Assembly: GCF_027924965.1 (NCBI RefSeq)
Contig: NZ_AP027056.1
Span: forward strand, 2,108,001-2,172,000
Origin: Limnohabitans sp. TEGF004
GTDB lineage: Bacteria > Pseudomonadota > Gammaproteobacteria > Burkholderiales > Burkholderiaceae_C
Direction: 5' to 3'
Length of the DNA: 64,000 nucleotides
Shown here: piece after piece, positions 9,780 through 16,506 of the stretch
How positions within the stretch are numbered: position 1 is the stretch's first letter
Layout: each line of letters opens with the position of its first letter
Translations under genes and position numbers: made by a program
Notes under the pieces: model-generated
Told to the model about the DNA's origin: nothing
Databases searched by the model: none
Seen by the model: the letters and a program-made list of their open reading frames with translations, nothing else

Positions 9780-9950
9780 ATGAAAAAGCTACCCAAAATT
9801 GAATTGCATCAGCTGGTGCCATGGGGATTGGCGCTGTCTGCATTGGGGTTCGGGTTGTTGCACACAGATGAGTTCATGAACATCGGCGCCATGCTGCTTC
9901 CTCTTGGTTTGTTGCCCGCGGTCTTTGTATTGTCAAAATACAAAGACTGA
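9780..9950 (+). CDS. Two-segment small membrane protein
   Basis: A 56-codon frame from ATG (9780) to TGA (9948-9950) encodes a short basic N-terminus (MKKLPKIELHQ), a first hydrophobic segment of about 16 residues (LVPWGLALSALGFGLL), a short polar turn (HTDEFMN) and a second hydrophobic segment ending VFVLSKYKD. This is the pattern of a two-helix hairpin membrane protein. It starts 11 bases after the preceding gene's stop, which supports it as a real second gene of an operon. No family is recognised. The decayed insertion sequence begins 36 bases later. Confidence 0.55.
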   Translation: MKKLPKIELHQLVPWGLALSALGFGLLHTDEFMNIGAMLLPLGLLPAVFVLSKYKD

Positions 9951-9986
9951 CTTCAAGAGCAGCTCAAACCAAGATCGGAGAAAGTT

Positions 9987-10012
9987 TGAATCGCCCCGCA
10001 TTTCGAGGAGGC
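9987..10012 (+). repeat. IS3 element terminal inverted repeat (orfB-side)
   Basis: The 26-base end begins TGAATCGCCCCG and ends GAGGAGGC. It matches the reverse complement of the other end at 11026-11051 except for four or five central bases. The TG...CA termini are usual for the IS3 family. Confidence 0.8.
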
Positions 10013-10020
10013 CAGTTGGT

Positions 10021-10681
10021 TTAAGTTAGCACCTCGGTGTTGGCCTTCTCAGCGAGTTGCCGATAGTAGTTGGCCTCAGCCTCGGCAGGTGGAATATACC
10101 CAATCGGCTCCAGCAACCTGTGGTGGTTGAACCAAGACACCCATTCAAGAGTTGCCAATTCCACAGACTCCTTCGTTTTCCAAGGCGCACGGCGGTGAAT
10201 CAACTCGGTCTTGTACAGCCCGTTACGAACGCCACGTACAGCCAACCCTGCCAAGTTGAGACGTAGGTGAAGTCCGACACCCACAACTGATTGGGCCGTT
10301 CGGCCTTGAACTGCCTGTTAACCCTGTCCAGCGGGCACATGGCCGCCTTGTCTGAGAACGTGGTGGCACCACCTTGCCACGACGTACGCCGTGCAGGCCC
10401 AGGTGCTTCATCAAACGCTCCACCGTGCAACGGGCTACGGGTATGCCCTCTCGATTCATTTGATGCCAGACCTTGTCCGCGCCATAGACCTGCAAGTTGG
10501 CGTTCCAAACGCGTTGAATGTGAGGGATCAATTCATCATCGCGCTTGGCTCTTGCACAGCGAAGTTGTGGGTTGCGTTGCAGGGCGGCGTGTCGCCTGTA
10601 GCAAGACGGGGCAATTTGCAAAACCTTGCAAATTGGCTCGACCCCGAAGGTATTGCGATGCTGGTCGACGAAACGCTTCAA
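10021..10681 (-). pseudogene. Broken IS3-family transposase orfB
   Basis: The DDE integrase half of an IS3 transposase, starting at 10681 with an ATGA overlap on orfA. It opens normally ([25 protein letters not shown]), then loses frame near 10378, where the sequence after GRRGKVV looks one base short. The correct sequence resumes in another frame (RVNRQFKAERPNQLWVSDFTYVSTWQGWLYVAFV) and keeps the first catalytic Asp. At about 10220 it jumps straight to (N)GLYKTELIHRRAPWK and the normal C-terminus. About 85 residues, including the second Asp and the Glu of the DDE triad, are deleted. The protein cannot be active. Confidence 0.88.
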
Positions 10682-11001
10682 GACTTGAGTCGGCGGTCGA
10701 GCTCCGCCTGGGCGAAAAACGCGCTGGCCACCTTCAAGATCTCATTGGCCCGACGCAGCTCTTTGTTCTCGCGTTCAAGTTCCTTGATTCGGTCATGCTC
10801 AGCGCTGGTGGTGCCGCCGCGCACGCCGCTGTCGACTTCGTGCTTACGAACCCATTCGTGAAGGGTTTGAGGGGCGCAGCCGATCTTGAGTGCAATTGAT
10901 TCAATGGCCGCCCATGTGGACGGATATTCGCCACGGTGGTCTTGCAACATGCGAACAGCGCGTTCGCGTACTTCGGGGGAAAAACGATTTGATTTGCTCA
11001 T
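10678..11001 (-). CDS. IS3-family transposase OrfA (helix-turn-helix)
   Basis: A 107-residue OrfA that appears intact. It has the usual helix-turn-helix ([30 protein letters not shown] split by a turn), then a leucine-zipper-like coiled coil ([18 protein letters not shown]) and the ending [16 protein letters not shown]. In active elements OrfA binds the ends and is fused to OrfB by programmed frameshifting. Here its partner is broken, so it may at most act as a DNA-binding remnant. Confidence 0.88.
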   Translation of the reverse strand: MSKSNRFSPEVRERAVRMLQDHRGEYPSTWAAIESIALKIGCAPQTLHEWVRKHEVDSGVRGGTTSAEHDRIKELERENKELRRANEILKVASAFFAQAELDRRLKS

Positions 11002-11025
11002 AGCTCCATCTTCTCAAAGCTTGGA

Positions 11026-11051
11026 GCCTCCTCAAAACACGGGGCGATTCA
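11026..11051 (-). repeat. IS3 element terminal inverted repeat (orfA-side)
   Basis: Read on the minus strand this end begins TGAATCGCCCCG and ends GAGGAGGC, mirroring 9987-10012. It lies 25 bases upstream of the orfA start, so it also covers the expected transposase promoter region. Confidence 0.8.
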
Positions 11052-11144
11052 GAGTTTGACCTGAGTCTGCCCTAGCGCCAGCACCCCGATAGACGCAGAG
11101 GGCTATGGCCTTGCTGGATTCACAGTAAAACCTACCGGCATCTC

Positions 11145-11948
11145 TCATAAATCGCATTTCTTGTAGTCACTAGTCGCACATTCATTAGCCATTCGTTGGG
11201 CTTCCATTACTTGCGCTGAAGTTAGCTTTTTAGCAGCGAGCGCCCTTGCTTCCACGCTCTCAGCATTTCCTTTAATGGCTGCCAAGTTAAACCACATGTG
11301 TGCCTTCAAGTAATTTCGCGTAATACCATTTCCTTGGTAATAAAGGATACCCAAGTTGAACTGCGCATCAGAGTTGCCTTGCTGAGCCGAAAGTTGATAC
11401 CACTTTAATTCTCTTGAGTAGTCTTGGACTAGACCATGTCCGAGTCCATACATTCTCCCTAGGTTGAATTGAGCGTAATCATGCCCTTGTTCCGCCGCAA
11501 GTTGATACCATTTGATTGCCTCAGCATAATTTTGCAATACCCCATATCCGTTATCGTATGAAACACCTAAGTTGAATTGTGCGTTAGCATTTCCCTGCTG
11601 CGCAGCCAATTGATACCAATTGATTGCTTCCGAATGGTCCTGCACTACTCCATATCCGTATGCGTACATAGTCCCGAGAACATCTTGTGCAGACGCACTG
11701 TTTAGCGCTACTGCAAGATGAATCCATTTAAGCGATTCGGCATAGTCTTGCTTCGTACATTTACCAGAGCCGTACATAATACCTAGATTCACTTGGGCAT
11801 CTATATTGTTTTGAATTGCCGCTTGTCGGAATTTCATAAGGGCCTCAGCGCAATTTCCACGTTTGTAAGCAGCAGAGGCATCCTCGAAATCGTTGGCAAA
11901 ACTATTAATGCACAGTGTGATGAACCAAATTTTTAACAGCCATTTCAT
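11145..11948 (-). CDS. Secreted or periplasmic Sel1-repeat protein
   Basis: A 267-residue protein with an N-terminal signal segment (MKWLLKIWFITLCINSFA) and five Sel1-like repeats of exactly 36 residues. Their AQxNLGxxY cores begin near residues 51, 87, 123, 159 and 195. Sel1 repeats form helical hairpins that bind proteins, often in envelope signalling or host interaction. The last 45 residues carry two Cys (ECATSDYKKC). Base use is AT-richer than the flanking chromosome, suggesting acquired DNA. It starts 2 bases after the stop of the next gene upstream, so the two form an operon. The specific role is unknown. Confidence 0.85.
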   Translation of the reverse strand: MKWLLKIWFITLCINSFANDFEDASAAYKRGNCAEALMKFRQAAIQNNIDAQVNLGIMYGSGKCTKQDYAESLKWIHLAVALNSASAQDVLGTMYAYGYGVVQDHSEAINWYQLAAQQGNANAQFNLGVSYDNGYGVLQNYAEAIKWYQLAAEQGHDYAQFNLGRMYGLGHGLVQDYSRELKWYQLSAQQGNSDAQFNLGILYYQGNGITRNYLKAHMWFNLAAIKGNAESVEARALAAKKLTSAQVMEAQRMANECATSDYKKCDL

Positions 11949-11950
11949 AG

Positions 11951-12286
11951 TTAATACCTGTTTTCAACTTTTACACCGTAACCTAGCAAAACAAATCTTG
12001 AATACTGTTCTGAACATGTACTTTTTGCGAGTTTTGTGGCTTCTTGCTTATTCGATATTACGACATCCCACAACGCTTGTACTTTAAAGGAGAATGAATT
12101 AGGGATACATAAAAAGATTATCTTGGAACTGTCTTGCGCCTCATACTGATCGAAAACACTAAGATTTCCTGCTGCGGATATTTTTTTCACATAGTTGTAC
12201 CTATTATTTTTAGGCAAATCATCCATTACGTCTGCTAATACAAAAGACGAACTAGTTAGCAAAAGAATTGACAAAATAAAACGCAT
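11951..12286 (-). CDS. Hypothetical exported protein
   Basis: A 111-residue protein starting at the ATG at 12286, which gives a clean signal peptide (MRFILSILLLTSSSFVLA). The mature part is about 93 residues, with two Cys (FLCIPNS and KSTCSEQ) that could form a disulfide in the periplasm. No family is recognised. It is the first gene of an operon with the Sel1-repeat gene 2 bases downstream, so it may be the Sel1 protein's partner. Codon use is AT-rich like its neighbour. Confidence 0.6.
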   Translation of the reverse strand: MRFILSILLLTSSSFVLADVMDDLPKNNRYNYVKKISAAGNLSVFDQYEAQDSSKIIFLCIPNSFSFKVQALWDVVISNKQEATKLAKSTCSEQYSRFVLLGYGVKVENRY

Positions 12287-12367
12287 TACAGACTCGTATT
12301 TGTTCAAGTGAATTCTCACTACTATACTCATATTGAGTGTTAAATGCAAGGTGTTGTATTGCTGCAA

Positions 12368-12642
12368 GATCTAAGAAATAAGTAAAGCTCTCTAACTCAA
12401 CACTCATTGGCCAAAGTACCAAATCGCACAGATCGCTGCGGCAAGCCCTTCTCTTCCCGATCCAAAACGCACAGCGTAATTTAGTGTGTGCAGTTGGGCG
12501 ACCTGAGCCAGAGTAAATGGGCGGGACTTTGGTTAGGGGCTGTAGTGTCGTGTTGCACGACAGCAGCTAACTCTCATTTTAGAGTTACAAAAAGCAAAAC
12601 GCACGATGGATTAGATCGTGCGTCTTCAAGCACAGGTTGAAT
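12368..12642. other. Non-coding stretch with hairpins
   Basis: Between two minus-strand units. No convincing gene is seen. It holds the terminator of the downstream unit (12585-12623) and a separate strong hairpin at 12546-12562 (TGTCGTG, loop TTG, CACGACA), extended outward by GCTG/CAGC. The left end should contain the promoter of the exported-protein/Sel1 operon, but I cannot place it securely. Confidence 0.5.
12585..12623 (-). terminator. Rho-independent terminator of the KTSC-like/YjzC-like unit
   Basis: The 9-base perfect stem ACGCACGAT (12599-12607) pairs with ATCGTGCGT (12615-12623) around a 7-base loop. On the minus strand it is followed by TTTTGCTTTTT. It lies 20 bases beyond the stop of the gene at 12643. 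Confidence 0.85.
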
Positions 12643-12921
12643 TTATGCTTGGGCTAATTGAACAGCTGTCACATATGTCAATTCACAGAACGGCTTGCGT
12701 AATGCTTTTTTTACACTGGGGGTTTTATTGATGTAACTGTTCAACCCTCGCCCAGCTGTGGCTAACTCCTTCATTTTGAGCAAGTTAGTTAGACCAATAC
12801 TCTGCTGGGTGTATGTGTAAGTCGCCCGATCATTGAACTTGACAACAATTTGGTTATCACCGAGTTCATATGAGTGCACACCAGAATCGCGATTCAAGTT
12901 TCTATATAGCTCCATTGCCAT
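12643..12921 (-). CDS. Small protein, KTSC-domain-like
   Basis: A 92-residue protein. The segment SGVHSYELGDNQIVVKFND followed by RATYTYTQQSIG resembles the KTSC domain (a short two-layer fold seen in stress and phage-related proteins), in which a V-x-F-x-x-G/D-x-x-Y-x-Y pattern precedes a helix. The match is by eye and weak. An AAAGGAAT ribosome site precedes the ATG at 12921. It is second in a two-gene unit, 17 bases after the YjzC-like gene, and ends in a strong terminator. Function unknown. Confidence 0.6.
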   Translation of the reverse strand: MAMELYRNLNRDSGVHSYELGDNQIVVKFNDRATYTYTQQSIGLTNLLKMKELATAGRGLNSYINKTPSVKKALRKPFCELTYVTAVQLAQA

Positions 12922-12938
12922 TTTTATTCCTTTCAGGG

Positions 12939-13121
12939 TTAGCGTTTGCTGTTTGGGGTCGTCTTAATCGGTACCCAGCCATGTCCTGGCTTGGTAGTCG
13001 GTGGCAGCGGCTTACCGTCAGCTACGGTTGCAAAGTTTGGCTGCTTGCCTCCCTTTGGACCTACTTGTTGAAATATGCCGCCACTGTTGCCAGTGGACGA
13101 GCCGGGTTTGTGAGTTGCCAT
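12939..13121 (-). CDS. Small YjzC-like protein
   Basis: A 60-residue Gly/Pro/Lys-rich basic protein. The pattern PGSSTGNSGGIFQQVGPKGG, then LPPTTKPGHGW near the end, resembles the short YjzC-like family, whose role is unknown. A TGGAGAA ribosome site lies upstream of the ATG at 13121, which supports it as a true gene despite its size. It leads a two-gene operon with the KTSC-like protein. An intrinsically disordered protein is an alternative reading. Confidence 0.6.
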   Translation of the reverse strand: MATHKPGSSTGNSGGIFQQVGPKGGKQPNFATVADGKPLPPTTKPGHGWVPIKTTPNSKR

Positions 13122-13228
13122 GGTTTTTCTCCAAATGTTGGCGTGTTAACCCGGTCATTGAATACCCTGAAAAATGGCGTAAGCGATGTCGTATAGACTT
13201 CACAGCACCAACTCCGAAACGAGAGGGC

Positions 13229-13305
13229 GACAGGTGACCGGTAAAAAAGTTTCCTGTCAAAGGCTGCATTGGGCTCTGAACCCCTTTGTGGCCTTTTCTT
13301 TTTAA
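13229..13305 (+). ncRNA. Candidate small RNA or terminator: two adjacent hairpins
   Basis: GACAGG (13229-13234) pairs with CCTGTC (13253-13258). It is followed at once by AAAGGC (13259-13264) pairing with GCCTTT (13291-13296), with an inner GGG/CCC, and then TTTTCTTTTT. The series looks like the 3' end of an RNA with an intrinsic terminator on the plus strand. No plus-strand gene precedes it, so an unannotated small RNA is possible. No Rfam family is recognised by eye. Confidence 0.35.
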
Positions 13306-13324
13306 CGCTCGTTGTAAGCGAACG

Positions 13325-13341
13325 TTAAGGTGACACTATAT
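13325..13341 (+). promoter_or_regulatory. SP6-phage-promoter-like motif
   Basis: AGGTGACACTATA at 13328-13340 is identical to 13 consecutive bases of the SP6 RNA polymerase promoter core, with TT two bases upstream also matching. The +1 G of the consensus is a T here. It sits directly after the imperfect palindrome TTAACGCTCG...AACGTTAA. It could be a phage-derived promoter remnant or coincidence. A sigma-70 reading of the same bases is weak. Confidence 0.3.
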
Positions 13342-13856
13342 CTGGTGTTGAAAACAAGCTCAATACGCTACCGGCAGTGTTTTGGTAGGAAATACTTACT
13401 TTTCGAATTTCACTTAAAGAGCATTCGCAAATGCGTATTTTTTGAGCCTATTTGAAGACTAGTAATGGCGGCGAGTTGAATTCAAAATCCAGCTTTGACG
13501 CCATCTTTCAAGTAGTTTGAACCGCAAATGCTGGTGGCTCTTGAGCGTGAAATTGCGATGCACAAACTGTGTGCAGTAATAAAAAATTTTCAGCAATTAA
13601 AGAAAACGTCAACGATAGTGCCGCTGTTGCACATGTTCAATGCCAATCGAGTTGTTATTGCAGTTGTCGCGAGCGTAAAAACCTGCACAAGTTCTAGTAA
13701 CTCGTGCCGATACAACAGATAAGCAAAATCTCCCAACTGTCCGACCTCTGCCCAACCCATCCTCACAGCCACCCGTCCACCACCATGACACAAGTTTTCT
13801 CACCGCAAGCTCGAACGATGGGAAATCTGTGTCATAATATTGCTCTTCTCTCCCGT

Positions 13857-13941
13857 GCCCGGGTGGTGAAATTGGTAGACGCAGGGGACTCAAAATCCCC
13901 CGCCGCGAGGCGTGCCGGTTCGATTCCGGCCCCGGGCACCA
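13857..13941 (+). tRNA. tRNA-Leu (anticodon CAA)
   Basis: An 85-base tRNA with acceptor stem GCCCGGG/CCCGGGC, a D-arm containing GGTAGAC, anticodon stem GGGGA/TCCCC enclosing the loop CTCAAAA (anticodon CAA, reading UUG), a long variable arm (CCGCCGCGAGGCG region) as expected of a class II tRNA, T-loop GTTCGATTC and an encoded 3' CCA (13939-13941). It marks the right edge of the AT-richer accessory stretch. Confidence 0.97.
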
Positions 13942-13987
13942 TCGGTATCCTTTACCGTCCTGACTCGATAGCGACGCCTTCAAATTT

Positions 13988-15250
13988 ATGAATGACGACG
14001 ACTTTTCCAACATAGTCAGAAGTGGTGCTGAGCATCATGTCTCTGTTTCCGAGCACACCGGAAACGCCAAAACCCCAAAAAACATCGTGGTTTCTCATGA
14101 AGAAGAGACCGAAGCTCGCAAGCGCGCATTTGAAGAAAAAGCGCTTGCCGCTTTAGATGCTGAAAAAGCCCTTGCGGCAGCACTGGCAGAACACACAGAG
14201 CATATTGCAACTGACGACGGCGCTGCAGACGCCAACATCCAAAAAGTTGCAGCCAGTCAAGGCGCTGCTAACGTACAAAACGTCACCACCGACAAAATTC
14301 AAGACAACATTCAATCGGTTGGCAACGTCAAAGGAATCGCACCTAATGTGCAAAGTGTCTCATCAGACGCGATCGCGGCCAACCTGCAAAGCGTTGGCGG
14401 CAGCAATATCGCGGCCAACAAGCAAAACATCGCGGGTGAGAAAGCAATTGAGGCGAATCGCCAAGGCATCCCCACAGATGCCATTACCTCCAATGTGCAG
14501 AACATCCCCGTAGGGAACATCGTCGCCAACGTACAAGACATCGGCAACGACCCAGCCGCGGCTGCTAATTTGCAAGCGCTTGCCAAAGACGATGTGGCAG
14601 TCAATCGCCAATTGCTAGGCCAAGATGGCAATGCAAAAAACCAACAGGGCATCGCCACTGATGCCAACGGCGCCAATGAACAAAAATTGGCCAACTTAGG
14701 TGGGCAAAACAACCAGCAAACGCTCAATCAAGATAGCGTCGCCAACAACCAACAAGCCATCCCACAAGGCCCAGGCATAGCACCCAACAATCAGCCCATC
14801 GGTACGGATGCGGCTTCGCTCAATCGGCAAGCCGCACCTCAAGATGGACCAGCGGGTATCAATCGTCAAGGCGTGGACAACAGCAAGATTGAGTCGCACT
14901 TTGAGCAACTCCCACCAGGTGAGGTTGAGCGTAAAAAAGTAGACTTTCCCACCGGCATGCAAAGCGGCAGCACTTCTAGTGCACCTGCAAGCTCAGCCAC
15001 ATCAAGCGCCACCAAGCCCAGCACCCCTGCGGTGGCACCACATGCGCCATTGACGGCAGCGGAACAACAGCGACTGGCCAAACTCAAACGCGAGCAGATG
15101 AACGACGCGTTTCATGGCCGTCTTGCAGGCATCAAACACAACGTAGAGGCCCTCAACGGGCGTTTGACGGATTTCGAAGAAAAAGTGCACAAAGAGGACG
15201 GCAAACTTCAAAAAGGCAATCCGGAAGATTTCGACATCGATCTCGACTAA
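13988..15250 (+). CDS. Protein of eighteen 12/13-residue N-x-Q repeats, function unknown
   Basis: A 420-residue acidic protein without a signal peptide or membrane segment. Residues 1-80 are hydrophilic, with an Ala/Glu/Lys helix. Residues 83-303 are eighteen tandem repeats, each starting N-x-Q, with Asn at 83, 95, 107, 120, 132, 144, 157, 169, 181, 194, 206, 218, 230, 242, 254, 267, 279 and 292. Position 5 is usually I, V or L, and positions 10-12 are often small or hydrophobic. A Ser/Ala/Pro/Thr linker (about 325-355) leads to a charged C-terminal helix (360-410) ending DFDIDLD. Such spacing with an Asn/Gln ladder suggests a beta-solenoid or amyloid-like rod, but a disordered repeat is possible. 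It lies alone between tRNA-Leu and a terminator. Confidence 0.8.
   Translation: MNDDDFSNIVRSGAEHHVSVSEHTGNAKTPKNIVVSHEEETEARKRAFEEKALAALDAEKALAAALAEHTEHIATDDGAADANIQKVAASQGAANVQNVTTDKIQDNIQSVGNVKGIAPNVQSVSSDAIAANLQSVGGSNIAANKQNIAGEKAIEANRQGIPTDAITSNVQNIPVGNIVANVQDIGNDPAAAANLQALAKDDVAVNRQLLGQDGNAKNQQGIATDANGANEQKLANLGGQNNQQTLNQDSVANNQQAIPQGPGIAPNNQPIGTDAASLNRQAAPQDGPAGINRQGVDNSKIESHFEQLPPGEVERKKVDFPTGMQSGSTSSAPASSATSSATKPSTPAVAPHAPLTAAEQQRLAKLKREQMNDAFHGRLAGIKHNVEALNGRLTDFEEKVHKEDGKLQKGNPEDFDIDLD
14234..14896 (+). repeat. Coding tandem repeats, 36/39-base period
   Basis: Eighteen degenerate units of 36 or 39 bases encode the N-x-Q repeats. The spacings in residues between successive Asn are 12,12,13 three times, then 12,12,12,12,12,13,12,13. 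DNA identity between units is low while the protein pattern is kept, so the array is old and under selection at protein level rather than a recent slippage product. Confidence 0.85.
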
Positions 15251-15300
15251 CGCCTTGTCACGCACATGCCAGCGTGCGCGCTGAACTCTGATTAGGATCC

Positions 15301-15328
15301 ATGCCTGCCTCATCCGCAGGCATTTTTG
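15301..15328 (+). terminator. Rho-independent terminator after the repeat-protein gene
   Basis: ATGCCTGC (15301-15308) pairs with GCAGGCAT (15316-15323) around a 7-base loop, followed by TTTTG. It lies 50 bases after the stop at 15250 and just before the ribosome site of the next gene, separating the two transcripts. Confidence 0.85.
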
Positions 15329-15343
15329 TTTCTGGAGCGCACC

Positions 15344-16465
15344 TTGAGTCACCTCTTTTCTGAATTCACCCTGACCTCGCCACGCGGCCCGCTCACCTTG
15401 GCCAACCGCGCCATCGTGGCCCCCATGTGCCAATACTCAGCCGACAACGGCCAAGCCACCGATTGGCACTTGGCGCATTGGACCAACTTGCTCAACAGCG
15501 GTGCTGCCATGTTCATCATCGAGGCCACAGCCGTCGTGCCCGAAGGCCGCATCACACCTTTGTGTTTGGGCTTGTGGGATGACGCAACAGCAGCTGCTTT
15601 GCAAGACAAACTGCATCGCGCACGCAAGCTTGCACCCAACGTGCCGGTGTGCATCCAGCTCGCGCACGCAGGGCGCAAGGCATCAAGCGCAGCGCCTTGG
15701 CAAGGTGGTCAGTTGCTGACCCCAGCACAAGGCGGCTGGGCCACAGAAGCGCCCTCTGCCATTCCTCACTTAGCGCAAGAAACTGCCCCACACGAGCTAG
15801 ACGCTCAAGGACTAGAACGCATCAAACAAGCATTTGCCAAAGCCGCTCAACGCGCAGAAGCCATGGGCATTGAAGCCATCGAGCTGCACGGCGCACACGG
15901 CTATTTGTTGCACCAGTTCTTGTCGCCCATCGCCAACCATCGCACCGATGCCTACGGCGGAAACTTTGACAACCGCACGCGCTTTCCCATGGAAGTGTTT
16001 GAAGCGGTACGCGCCGTGTTCAAAGGCTCGCTGGGCATGCGCATCTCGGCCTCCGACTGGGTAGACAACGGCTGGACGCCCGAAGAAACCGCCGACTTCT
16101 CACTGCGCTTGAAGCTCGCAGGCGCAGACTTTGTGCACATCTCATCCGGTGGCGTAGCTGCGCAACAAAAAATTGCCATCGGCCCCGACTACCAAGTGCC
16201 GTTCGCCAAACTGGTGAAGCAAAAAACCGGTATGCCCACCATCACCGTGGGACTCATCACCGAACCGCAACAAGCTGAAGACATCTTGGTGCGCGGCGAT
16301 GCGGATCTGATTGCTCTCGCCCGCGCCTTCCTTTACAAACCCCGTTGGGTGTGGGAAGCCGCGGCTGCTTTGCATGGCAAAGTGCAAGCGAGCCCGCAGT
16401 ACTGGCGCTGCATGCCGCGTGAAGCGCAAGGCATTTTTGAATCGGTACACATGGGCCAACGCTGA
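15344..16465 (+). CDS. NADH:flavin oxidoreductase, old yellow enzyme family (YqjM/XenA class)
   Basis: A 373-residue FMN ene-reductase that reduces activated C=C bonds of enones, quinones or xenobiotics with NAD(P)H. The start is taken as TTG at 15344, six bases after GGAG; an upstream in-frame TTG at 15326 lies in the terminator tail. Marks of the YqjM/XenA class are MCQYSA, QLAHAGRKAS (substrate-binding His and Arg), HGAHGYLLHQFLSP, RTDAYGG and the FMN phosphate segment near ADLIALARAFLYKP. It is followed after 41 bases by a Bug binding protein, so uptake and reduction of an organic acid may be linked. The physiological substrate is unknown. Confidence 0.92.
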   Translation: MSHLFSEFTLTSPRGPLTLANRAIVAPMCQYSADNGQATDWHLAHWTNLLNSGAAMFIIEATAVVPEGRITPLCLGLWDDATAAALQDKLHRARKLAPNVPVCIQLAHAGRKASSAAPWQGGQLLTPAQGGWATEAPSAIPHLAQETAPHELDAQGLERIKQAFAKAAQRAEAMGIEAIELHGAHGYLLHQFLSPIANHRTDAYGGNFDNRTRFPMEVFEAVRAVFKGSLGMRISASDWVDNGWTPEETADFSLRLKLAGADFVHISSGGVAAQQKIAIGPDYQVPFAKLVKQKTGMPTITVGLITEPQQAEDILVRGDADLIALARAFLYKPRWVWEAAAALHGKVQASPQYWRCMPREAQGIFESVHMGQR

Positions 16466-16506
16466 GCCTCAACGATCACGCCAAACTCATAAACAGGAGA
16501 CAACAC

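Larger units (their letters stand above)
9987..11051 (-). mobile_element. Decayed IS3-family insertion sequence
   Basis: About 1065 bases bounded by imperfect terminal inverted repeats that start TGAATCGCCCCG and share GAGGAGGC further in. It carries an intact orfA and a broken orfB on the minus strand. Full elements of this type are about 1.2-1.3 kb, so roughly 250 bases are missing. No clean target-site duplication is visible: AGTT lies directly left of the element, and AGTT also occurs one base beyond the right end. It should be non-autonomous. Confidence 0.88.
13122..13856. other. 0.73 kb without a convincing gene, upstream of tRNA-Leu
   Basis: The frames here are short, lack ribosome sites and have no recognisable proteins. 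The stretch contains two adjacent hairpins ending in a T run (13229-13305), an imperfect palindrome (about 13300-13327), an SP6-promoter-like motif (13325-13341), and a weak hairpin GCATT/AATGC at 13421-13434 followed by TTTTTT. The right end should hold the tRNA promoter; CATAAT at 13832-13837 is a possible -10 box. Confidence 0.5.

Noticed and set aside
13299..13328. Imperfect palindrome TTAACGCTCG...AACGTTAA as an integron attC site
   Set aside because: The length is far too short, the core consensus RYYYAAC/GTTRRRY is not met at both ends, and no integrase is present.
13528..13722. Small plus-strand frame (64 codons) upstream of tRNA-Leu
   Set aside because: No ribosome site, no recognisable pattern and odd composition. 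Treated as non-coding.
13857..13941. tRNA-Leu as the attachment site of an integrated island
   Set aside because: The AT-rich stretch is on the 5' side of the tRNA, no integrase is present, and no second copy of the tRNA 3' end was found by eye.
14234..14896. Repeats read as a CRISPR array or simple tandem DNA repeat
   Set aside because: The period is carried by codons, the DNA units are diverged with no constant repeat and spacer, and the frame stays open throughout.
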